A DNA stretch of 64,000 nucleotides from Lunatibacter salilacus. Lineage in GTDB: Bacteria > Bacteroidota > Bacteroidia > Cytophagales > Cyclobacteriaceae. Positions 55,613-62,827 of this stretch are shown one piece after another; within the stretch, counting starts at the first letter, position 1; every line of letters begins with the position of its first letter. Under the pieces are notes generated by a model that was given only the letters and a program-made list of their open reading frames with translations, was not told where the DNA came from and did no database searches. The translations under genes were made by a program, and so were the position numbers. The DNA is taken from contig NZ_VOLC01000001.1 in NCBI RefSeq assembly GCF_009797935.1, positions 496,001-560,000 of the forward strand, written 5' to 3'.

Positions 55613-55957
55613 ATGTTAGAGATAACACTAAGCAAAAAAGAATCGTATACCCTTATCCGGCTTAATGGAGAAGTTGATGCCAGCAACTCCGTGGAGTTGG
55701 ATCAAGCCATTCAGGAAATATTGGCTGCAGGCACGAAGAAAATACTGGTTGACGGGTCTACATTAGAGTATATTTCCTCTGCTGGATTAGGAGTCTTTAT
55801 GTCCTATTTGGAGGATTTTCAGGACAATAATATCGCTTTCGTCATTTTCGGACTGAATGATAAAGTACAGAATGTATTTCATATTTTAGGATTGGATCAA
55901 TTGATTACCATTGAGAAGGACCAGCATGAAGCATTGGCAAGAATTTATGATGCATGA
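55613..55957 (+). CDS. STAS-domain anti-sigma factor antagonist (RsbV/SpoIIAA type)
   Basis: This 114-aa protein is a single STAS domain (MLEITLSKKESYTLIRLNGE ... LEYISSAGLGVFMSYLED). Ser55/Ser56 in ISSAGLG are the expected phosphorylation site. In partner switching its phosphorylation by the HATPase kinase is reversed by the upstream PP2C phosphatase. The kinase gene overlaps its 3' end. Confidence 0.92.
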   Translation: MLEITLSKKESYTLIRLNGEVDASNSVELDQAIQEILAAGTKKILVDGSTLEYISSAGLGVFMSYLEDFQDNNIAFVIFGLNDKVQNVFHILGLDQLITIEKDQHEALARIYDA

Positions 55958-56363
55958 ACTGAAGTTAGCCTGCGAAAAAAATAGGCTGGGTGAGCTGAGA
56001 TCATTTCTTTCAGATATTTTGAAACCGAAGGACCTCAATGAAATCGTACAAAATCAATTGATTCTGGCTGTGGAAGAAGTGTGTGCCAATCTCATTATCC
56101 ACTCCCACAACTGCAACCCGGACGATTTCATCAAACTCCGGGTCACTGATGACGCGCATAAAATAACTTTTGAGATTTTTGATTCTGGACAGGCATTTAA
56201 TATCCTCGAATACGAAGCTCCTGATTTGTCCAAAGTGATAAAAGAAAAACGAAAGGGAGGAATAGGAATTCTATTGGTCAAAAAGATCATGGACAAAATT
56301 GAATTTGAGTCTAAAAACAGCCAAAACGTGTGCAGGCTGGTCAAGCAGCTCAAATCCAAATGA
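55947..56363 (+). CDS. HATPase anti-sigma factor/serine kinase (RsbW type)
   Basis: This is a GHKL-fold ATPase (about 138 aa) that phosphorylates STAS proteins and can bind sigma factors. The N-box is LAVEEVCANLIIHSH (Glu and Asn), the G1 box FEIFDSGQAF and the G2 box GGIGILLVKKI. The frame is open upstream to a TTG at 55911, but the ATGs at 55947/55950 (MMHELKLACEKN) match the usual start of the family and overlap the STAS stop by about 10 bases. No sigma factor gene is nearby. Confidence 0.9.
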   Translation: MMHELKLACEKNRLGELRSFLSDILKPKDLNEIVQNQLILAVEEVCANLIIHSHNCNPDDFIKLRVTDDAHKITFEIFDSGQAFNILEYEAPDLSKVIKEKRKGGIGILLVKKIMDKIEFESKNSQNVCRLVKQLKSK

Positions 56364-56453
56364 TTGTTAAATTCAAGGAGATATCAGGCAATAACACACC
56401 GATTGTCTATTAAAATTTGTAACATTGCATGATTATTTCCTGGATGCGTAAAA

Positions 56454-58475
56454 ATGAAAACCAGTCTTAGATGCTTGTTGATGGGATGTATGGCACTAGC
56501 CTGTACCCCAAAAATCACTGCAGACAGCCAGCTGACAACCTCCCCACCGGAGGATCCCTATCTGATTTCAATCGATGGTATCCCTGTGCCGGCTGAGGAG
56601 TTTTTGTATGTTCTATCCAAAAATAGCGCACCGTCCGAAGAAAACAAACTCGTAAGTTCAGCAGAGTTTGAAGAAAATTTCCAGTTATTCATCAACTATA
56701 AGTTAAAAGTAACAGAAGCAGAGAAGCTAGGATATCATGAATCGGAAGAGTTCATCGAGGAATTCGGTTCCTTCAGGGAAGATATTCGGAAGCCTTTCCT
56801 ACTGGAAAACGAAGTTCAGGAAGGCGAGTTGCAAAAAGCCTACAGCCGTCTCAAGGAGGTAGTAAAAGCCAGTCATATCCTCCTCTCATTTCCTCCCAAC
56901 GCAAATCTTGATGACTCCTTGACTGTTTTAAGGATGGCCAATAAAATCCAAGCTGAGGCGAGTGAGGGAATGGATTTCAGCCAATTAGCCCTAACACATT
57001 CCCAAGATCCATCCGTTGAGACCAACCGGGGTAATTTGGGTTACTTTACTGCCATGCAAATGGTTTATCCCTTTGAAGCAGCAACCTACAACCTGCAAGT
57101 CGGGGAGGTATCAAAGCCTATATTAACAGATTACGGCTATCACATCATAAAATTGGAAGACCGAAGACCAAATCCGGGTGAAATCCGTGTATCTCATTTG
57201 TTGGTAAGAACCAGTCCCGATGATGAGATGAGTGAGGATAGGGCCAAGCGTAAAGTAGTTGATATTTATGAACAACTGCTCAAAGAGAACAGTACTTGGG
57301 AAGAAATTGTAGGCACATTTTCAGAGGATCCAGGTACCCGCCAAAGCGGAGGGTTACTTCCTTGGTTCGGAGTCGGCAGTATCGTTCCCGAATTTGAGCA
57401 GGCTGCTTTTGCCCTGCAAGAAATTGGCGAGATTTCCAATCCGGTGAAAACACCTTTCGGTTACCATATTATCCGTCTTGAGGAGGTTAAGCCTGTAGCT
57501 CCTTACGAAGAACTCGAACAAACCTTGAAATCCCGAATTCTGAGAGATAGCAGATCTACTCTGATAAAGTCCCAAGTGACGGCCATGCAAAAGGCAAAAT
57601 ACGATGCCCAGGAAAATGATTCCATTTTCCACCTTCTTGCTGAGACATTTCAACAAGAAAACAACCTAGCCCCTGAAAGCTTGAAAGGGAAATGGGAACA
57701 GCGAGAGTTATGGGACAAATGGGTGTTGCGGATTGGAACAGATACTTTAAGAGTGGTAGATTTTTGGCAGTATATTATCGAGGAAAGTTCTTCGGTAAAA
57801 GCCAATAAAAAGACGGACTTGGAATCATGGAAAGACGGATTTATAGTAACTCAGCTTAATGAAGCCGAAGAGAGAGATTTATTCAAAAACAACAAAGATT
57901 ATAGGCTGCTCGTGCAGGAATTCAGAGATGGAATCTTGCTGTTCAATCTGATGAATGATTTGGTCTGGCAAAAAGCCATTAATGATTCTGTCGGCCAAAG
58001 AACATACTATGAAGAACACTTGGACCGTTATTATTGGCAAGAGAGGGTTCCTTCACTCGTAGTGAAGATCACCCAACCCCAGAACGAAGAAATCTCCAAA
58101 CTAAGGGGATACCTGCAAAATAAAGAATATGAAAAAGGGTTGGAAAAAGTGCTTCAGGAAACCTTTTTAGAAAGATTCCCATTGTTATTTACTTTAGAAG
58201 ACCGATTAGTAGAGACTACTGAAAATCCAATTTTCCAAGACTTAGACCTTTCGAAAAATTTTCACGAAAAAATGGTAAATGGAATTCGCTATTTTATCCT
58301 AACCGGGGACAAACTACCTGAAGGTTCTAAAGAATTTGAGGAAACCAGAGGAAAGGTTATACAAGATTATCAGACATACCTAGACGAAACGTTGATAAAT
58401 AAGTTAAAAGAAAAATATAGTATTAAAATAAATGAAGGTGAAAAAAATAGAATCTACCACCTTGCAGTCAACTAA
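56454..58475 (+). CDS. Parvulin-type peptidyl-prolyl isomerase lipoprotein (SurA/PpiD-like, two parvulin domains)
   Basis: This 673-aa periplasmic folding factor has a lipoprotein signal ending ALAC (MKTSLRCLLMGCMALAC). An N-terminal SurA-like helical region (about 40-130) is followed by two tandem parvulin domains (about 137-240 and 245-345) with the motifs ASHILL, GNLGYF, GYHIIKLED and SHLLV, GGLLPWFG, GYHIIRLEE. The C-terminal half (350-673) is helical and unrecognised. It should isomerise prolines in outer-membrane or secreted proteins. The next gene overlaps its 3' end by 44 bases. Confidence 0.9.
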   Translation: MKTSLRCLLMGCMALACTPKITADSQLTTSPPEDPYLISIDGIPVPAEEFLYVLSKNSAPSEENKLVSSAEFEENFQLFINYKLKVTEAEKLGYHESEEFIEEFGSFREDIRKPFLLENEVQEGELQKAYSRLKEVVKASHILLSFPPNANLDDSLTVLRMANKIQAEASEGMDFSQLALTHSQDPSVETNRGNLGYFTAMQMVYPFEAATYNLQVGEVSKPILTDYGYHIIKLEDRRPNPGEIRVSHLLVRTSPDDEMSEDRAKRKVVDIYEQLLKENSTWEEIVGTFSEDPGTRQSGGLLPWFGVGSIVPEFEQAAFALQEIGEISNPVKTPFGYHIIRLEEVKPVAPYEELEQTLKSRILRDSRSTLIKSQVTAMQKAKYDAQENDSIFHLLAETFQQENNLAPESLKGKWEQRELWDKWVLRIGTDTLRVVDFWQYIIEESSSVKANKKTDLESWKDGFIVTQLNEAEERDLFKNNKDYRLLVQEFRDGILLFNLMNDLVWQKAINDSVGQRTYYEEHLDRYYWQERVPSLVVKITQPQNEEISKLRGYLQNKEYEKGLEKVLQETFLERFPLLFTLEDRLVETTENPIFQDLDLSKNFHEKMVNGIRYFILTGDKLPEGSKEFEETRGKVIQDYQTYLDETLINKLKEKYSIKINEGEKNRIYHLAVN

Positions 58476-59331
58476 TCTTTTTATTCTAGGATTTATTGTG
58501 CTGTTCCTTTCTAGCTGTGATATGTTTAAGATCAAAAGCGAGGAAGACGACGACGATCCCGTCGTCGCTTCTGTTGGTAAAACTAACCTTCATATTTCTG
58601 ACATTGATTTTATTACCAAAGACACCCAGTCCAACTTGGACAGCGCAGAACTCGTAAGTAGGTATATCCAAACTTGGATCAAAAAGCAACTTATGATCAA
58701 GGAAGCAGGTAAAAACCTTACAATAGACGAATCTGAACTAAACCGAAAGTTATTGGATTACCGATATGCGTTGATTATCTATGAATTTGAAAAATCACAG
58801 GTGGAACAGTCTTTGGACAAAAATGTCCCTTTGGAAGAAATTACTTCCTATTACGACAAATTCAAAGAAAACTTCTCGCTGAAAGAAATAATTGTTCGAA
58901 CCAATTTTATTAAAATGGAAAAAGGCCTTCCTCAAAAGCGGCAGGTAGAGCGATTGCTTAGAAGCACAAGAGATAGCGACCGTATAGAGCTAAAGGAACT
59001 TTCCCTCCGCTATGCCAACAACTATTTCTTGGAAGACTCAACTTGGATCAAATTTGACGATATTATCCTGAATACACCTCTGGCACAAAGTACAAATAAC
59101 GTACAATTATTGAAAAGTAATAAGCATATTGATATAGAAGACGACAACCATGCTTATTTCTTTCACATTCTGGAATACAAATTGCAGGACCAAGTTCCGC
59201 CTTTAGAATTTGTAAAGGATGAAATATCAAAAATAATCGTTAATAAAAGACGTGTCGCCCTTGCAGAAAAGCTGCATAAAGAAGTATACGATAAAGCATT
59301 GGAAAATAATGAGTTTGAAATTTATGATTAA
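58432..59331 (+). CDS. SurA-like lipoprotein without a recognisable parvulin domain
   Basis: This 299-aa lipoprotein (signal ending LSSC, Cys29) carries an acidic EEDDDDP stretch right after the lipid anchor, then a SurA N-terminal-like segment (VASVGKTNLHISDID and a RYIQTWIKKQLMIKEA helix) and further helices. A full parvulin domain with the HxxxH-type and GG motifs is not visible. It may be a pure chaperone or a diverged isomerase acting with its neighbours. It overlaps the upstream parvulin gene and the downstream surA-like gene, so the three are translated together. Confidence 0.75.
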   Translation: MKVKKIESTTLQSTNLFILGFIVLFLSSCDMFKIKSEEDDDDPVVASVGKTNLHISDIDFITKDTQSNLDSAELVSRYIQTWIKKQLMIKEAGKNLTIDESELNRKLLDYRYALIIYEFEKSQVEQSLDKNVPLEEITSYYDKFKENFSLKEIIVRTNFIKMEKGLPQKRQVERLLRSTRDSDRIELKELSLRYANNYFLEDSTWIKFDDIILNTPLAQSTNNVQLLKSNKHIDIEDDNHAYFFHILEYKLQDQVPPLEFVKDEISKIIVNKRRVALAEKLHKEVYDKALENNEFEIYD

Positions 59332-60742
59332 ATACCTGAAATTCACCTGTATCTTATTCCTTTTTGTTTTGGTCATTCTGCCTTCATTCGGTCAGGATAC
59401 CCTAGCAGTGGCAGATACTCCAAAACCTCCGGCTCCAATCCCGACTGGCCAGGTTTTGGACAAAATCATTGCCAAGGTAGATAACAATATAGTTCTGGAA
59501 TCCGACTTACAGAAGGCATACCTGGAGGCAATATCCCAAGCTCAGGAGGGATTTTCAACGCCTACCAGGTGTGAAGTGTTTGAATCCTTACTAATAAATA
59601 AACTGATGATGGCCAAGGCTGAAATCGATTCTGTGATCGTATCAGACCCGGAAGTAATGATTCAAACAGACCAGCGGTTTAGCATGATCATGCAACAGTT
59701 TGGCGGTGATGAGGAGACGCTGATAGAAGCCTATGGGAAAACCTCCGAGCAGTTAAAAAATGAATTGCAGGACGCCATTAAAGAACAGATGGTGGTGGCC
59801 AAGATGCAAAAGACTATTTCAGAGGATCTGACCGTCTCACCTGCAGATGTAAGGAAATTCTTTGGCAGCATTCCCACTGATTCCCTTCCTTTTTTCTCCG
59901 CAGAAGTTACAGTGGGACAAATTGTGAAAAAACCAGAAGTAAATAAGGCAGATAAGGACAAAGTCAGGGATTTTTTACTTGAGCTAAAGCAAAAAATCGC
60001 AGATGGTGATGAGGATTTTGCGAGTCTGGCCACGAAATATTCTGAAGATCCGGGTTCAAAAGTCCAAGGAGGTGATTTAGGCTTTTTTAGAAGGGGAGAA
60101 TTGGCACCGGAATATGAGGCAATGGCTTTTGCACTCCGTCCGGGTGAAATTGGCGATCCTGTTGAGACCATGTTCGGATTTCACCTAATCCAATTGCTTG
60201 AACGAAGAGGCACTACCTTTAATACCCGCCACATACTGATCATACCCAAGCCGTCAGAGGAGGATATTGCCAAGGCTGAGAGATACTTGGACAGCTTACG
60301 TACACAAATCGTAGAGGAGAAAATTACGTTTGCCAAGGCTGCGAAGGAATATTCAGATGACCGTTCGACTTCAGACAATGGTGGTTTTTTCACCGACCCT
60401 ATTAACGGATCAAGTAGGCTTACTCTGCGTACGTTGGAAGATCCCGTTTTATATTTCACCTTGGACAGCATGAAAATAGGAAGCGTCACCACGCCCATGA
60501 GGTTTGATGATGTAGATCCGCGTTCAGGTAGGTCAGAACCTGCAGTTAGAATTCTCTTTTACAAAGAGCGATTTGCTGCCCACCGTGCAAATATCAACGA
60601 CGATTATGAAAAATTGAAAGCTGCTGCCAGAAGGAAAAAAGAAGAAGAAATTCTTAGCAAGTGGTTTATTGTTGCCAAGGAGGAAGTATTTATCGACATC
60701 GATCCGGATTACGACAGGTGTGAGGCACTTCAGGAAAAGTAG
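59324..60742 (+). CDS. surA: Periplasmic chaperone and peptidyl-prolyl isomerase SurA
   Basis: This SurA-type protein (472 aa) has a cleavable signal (MIKYLKFTCILFLFVLVI ... SFGQ) and a SurA N-domain (VLDKIIAKVDNNIVLESDLQKAY). The first parvulin domain (about 195-290) contains EDPGSKVQGGDLGFF and FGFHLIQLLE. The second starts at FNTRHILII and has SDDRSTSDNGGFF. It should guide unfolded outer-membrane proteins. The frame runs upstream to a GTG at 59252; ATG 59324, overlapping the previous stop by 8 bases, gives the proper signal peptide. It ends the three-gene folding operon. Confidence 0.92.
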   Translation: MIKYLKFTCILFLFVLVILPSFGQDTLAVADTPKPPAPIPTGQVLDKIIAKVDNNIVLESDLQKAYLEAISQAQEGFSTPTRCEVFESLLINKLMMAKAEIDSVIVSDPEVMIQTDQRFSMIMQQFGGDEETLIEAYGKTSEQLKNELQDAIKEQMVVAKMQKTISEDLTVSPADVRKFFGSIPTDSLPFFSAEVTVGQIVKKPEVNKADKDKVRDFLLELKQKIADGDEDFASLATKYSEDPGSKVQGGDLGFFRRGELAPEYEAMAFALRPGEIGDPVETMFGFHLIQLLERRGTTFNTRHILIIPKPSEEDIAKAERYLDSLRTQIVEEKITFAKAAKEYSDDRSTSDNGGFFTDPINGSSRLTLRTLEDPVLYFTLDSMKIGSVTTPMRFDDVDPRSGRSEPAVRILFYKERFAAHRANINDDYEKLKAAARRKKEEEILSKWFIVAKEEVFIDIDPDYDRCEALQEK

Positions 60743-60764
60743 AAAAGGAATATAATTCCATACG

Positions 60765-60817
60765 AATCAAAGCACCTAAGAAAATTTAAATATTCTATTT
60801 TCTTAGGTGCTTTGATT
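60765..60817 (+). terminator. Long inverted repeat after the SurA operon
   Basis: A perfect 21-bp inverted repeat (60765-60785 with 60797-60817) with an 11-base loop lies 22 bases after the surA stop. Its stem contains GCACCTAAG. The following sequence has only a weak T run. It probably ends or stabilises the surA transcript, together with a second hairpin a few bases on. Confidence 0.7.
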
Positions 60818-60826
60818 TAGTTATCG

Positions 60827-60867
60827 CCCGGAAATAGAAAAGAGCACCTTCCCGGGTTTTTGTTTTT
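60827..60867 (+). terminator. Second hairpin with T tract after the SurA operon
   Basis: CCCGG (60827-60831), extended by GAA pairing, can pair with TTCCCGGG (60850-60857) with one bulge, and TTTTTGTTTTT follows. The arrangement looks like an intrinsic terminator on + and may complement the long inverted repeat just upstream. Confidence 0.55.
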
Positions 60868-60920
60868 AATAGTAATTGAAACTTGAATACGCTCTTTGAC
60901 TTTAGCAGGTCAACAGTTTA

Positions 60921-62630
60921 TCAATCAATTCCAACGATCTTGTAGACTTTCCCATCTGGCTTGGTGAAAATATAAACTTCACCATCAGCGTCTCTTCCTA
61001 GCCGAAGATCAACTCTTCTGGTTCCGGAGAGTTCCACTAGGGATTTTATAACACCATCTATTTTTACCTGCCACTCATATATTGGAACCGTTGCTCCATA
61101 AGATAGTTTGTCGGTTTCTACATAAAACAACCTACCTCTCACAATATCGCCAAACAAATATTTCCCATCTAATTTTGGCACATTTGCCCCCCAATATTCA
61201 AAGCCACCGGAAATTGCATTGCCTTCGTCGTGATCGTACATAGCCACCGGATAGGTGAAGCCCCAGTTGGCCTCATCTTCAGGCAATGTAAATACTTGAT
61301 TAATGGCGACCTTGGAATCGATCACCCATATTCCTTCACGCACTGGCCATCCGTAGTCTTCTCCCGGCTGAAGCATATAGAGCGACTCTACTTTACCCTG
61401 CCCAATATTCGTGGCCAATTTCTGCCCTTTCTTGGTCCAAGTCAATCGGTGTGGATTTCGGAACCCATGAACAAATATCTCCTCCACTTTGTCCTCTTGG
61501 CCCACAAAGGGATTGGAATCAGGAATGCCATACTTTCCGTTGCTACTGTTGGTACCTTGAGGATCTATGCGAAAAATGCTGCCCCAGGCTTGGCTTGGTC
61601 CATAAGGGATAAATTCATATCCTGATCCGACACTGCCCCCATCACCAATTCCGATATACAGCAACCCATAATCTTCATCTCCAGGCTTAGCCAAGGGGTT
61701 GAAGGTGATCTCCTGCATACCGTGGATACCAGTGACCATATCAATCCGGAACAATTCCCTGCTTTCTCCTTGGAAAGGTGTCCCCGCTGGATTCCCGGTT
61801 TTCCACTCTAGTACAACCCACTGCAGCGTAACCTTGATCGAATCCGCATATCCAAAATCAGACTGAGCTGAGCCTGGACCTTCCGTGTGGGTGGTGTAAA
61901 GCAGGCCGTTTTGGGTGAATTCGGGATGAAAAGCAAAACTCCCAAATCCAGTAGCCAATCCAGGTTTATTGATAAAATTGGGCATCAAGGCTTCCATGTC
62001 CATATAGGGAATAGTATTTCCATCGAGGATCTCAAACATTTTTCCCCGTAAATCGACAATGTACAACTTCTCGGATGTAGGTTCAAAGTCAAGTTTGGCG
62101 ATCCTAGTTCTGGGCATTTCCTCACTGGAAGGAGCGACTTGGGTGACTAGTTCAATCCTAGCAACCAAGTCAGATAGTGGAATCGGTTCCGGAATAGGAT
62201 TCGCAACCGAGTCCGCCCTGATGAAGGTGCTTGCCTCCGGAGCGTCATATTGGTGCATATACGCGATTATCGCATCAATTCCCTCCTCTCCCAGGTAATT
62301 AAAAGCGGGCATATACGATTGGTATCTGGCGAAGATGGCTTGGGAACGCTCATCCCCACCGTCAATCATTTCTGTGGGATTGTTGATAAATCCCCTCAAC
62401 CAATCTACCGGTACTATACGGGTTAAACCGCCAAGTTGAGGGCCGATGCCGTCTTGGTTAAAATCATGACAGGTAGCGCAGTTCTGTTCAAAAAGCTCCT
62501 GGCCCTTACTCACTGTGGCTTGATTCACCAAAATCAGCTCTTCTACGGACTTGGTCTTCGAAGTACAGGAAAAAAGAAACACCCACAAACATAAAAGGGC
62601 TGGAAAGTACCGATAGTATTTTTTGGTCAT
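60921..62630 (-). CDS. Lipoprotein with cytochrome c domain fused to a PQQ-type sugar dehydrogenase propeller
   Basis: This 569-aa lipoprotein (signal ending LFSC, Cys22) joins a class I cytochrome c domain (haem motif Cys51-Cys54-His55 in CATCHDFNQDGIGPQL; axial ligand candidate Met107 in MPAFNYL) to a glucose/sorbosone-dehydrogenase-type six-bladed propeller (about 150-569). Propeller motifs include FAFHPEFTQNGLLY, IGIGDGGSVGSGY, HGFRNPHRLTW and GEDYGWPVREG, consistent with PQQ binding. Electrons from the substrate would pass to the fused haem. The substrate is not predicted. The frame extends to 62660, but the ATG at 62630 (MTKKYYR) gives the proper signal. Confidence 0.88.
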   Translation of the reverse strand: MTKKYYRYFPALLCLWVFLFSCTSKTKSVEELILVNQATVSKGQELFEQNCATCHDFNQDGIGPQLGGLTRIVPVDWLRGFINNPTEMIDGGDERSQAIFARYQSYMPAFNYLGEEGIDAIIAYMHQYDAPEASTFIRADSVANPIPEPIPLSDLVARIELVTQVAPSSEEMPRTRIAKLDFEPTSEKLYIVDLRGKMFEILDGNTIPYMDMEALMPNFINKPGLATGFGSFAFHPEFTQNGLLYTTHTEGPGSAQSDFGYADSIKVTLQWVVLEWKTGNPAGTPFQGESRELFRIDMVTGIHGMQEITFNPLAKPGDEDYGLLYIGIGDGGSVGSGYEFIPYGPSQAWGSIFRIDPQGTNSSNGKYGIPDSNPFVGQEDKVEEIFVHGFRNPHRLTWTKKGQKLATNIGQGKVESLYMLQPGEDYGWPVREGIWVIDSKVAINQVFTLPEDEANWGFTYPVAMYDHDEGNAISGGFEYWGANVPKLDGKYLFGDIVRGRLFYVETDKLSYGATVPIYEWQVKIDGVIKSLVELSGTRRVDLRLGRDADGEVYIFTKPDGKVYKIVGID

Positions 62631-62794
62631 AGCATTTGTGGAAGTCTTAATTACCTCCATAGATATTAATTTGGCCTAAATTAATTCTAAATTTCTGAAT
62701 TCGAAAAGGAAGATTTTTAAAATGGTTTTTCTAGCCTTTAAAGATTCGCCTTTTCATTCCTGTAAAAATTAAATCATTAGAAGTTTTCCTTTGC

Positions 62795-62802
62795 TATATT
62801 TG
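62795..62802 (+). promoter_or_regulatory. Candidate -7 element upstream of the TonB-dependent receptor gene
   Basis: TATATTTG matches TAnnTTTG and ends 25 bases before the start codon at 62828. A matching -33 TTTG at the expected distance is not evident, so this is a position-supported guess. Confidence 0.4.
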
Positions 62803-62827
62803 ACCCTTCAATTCAACATTCCAGTCA

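Noticed and set aside
59731-60171. A 146-codon minus-strand open frame inside surA.
   Set aside because: Its serine-rich shadow translation is antisense to the conserved parvulin domain.
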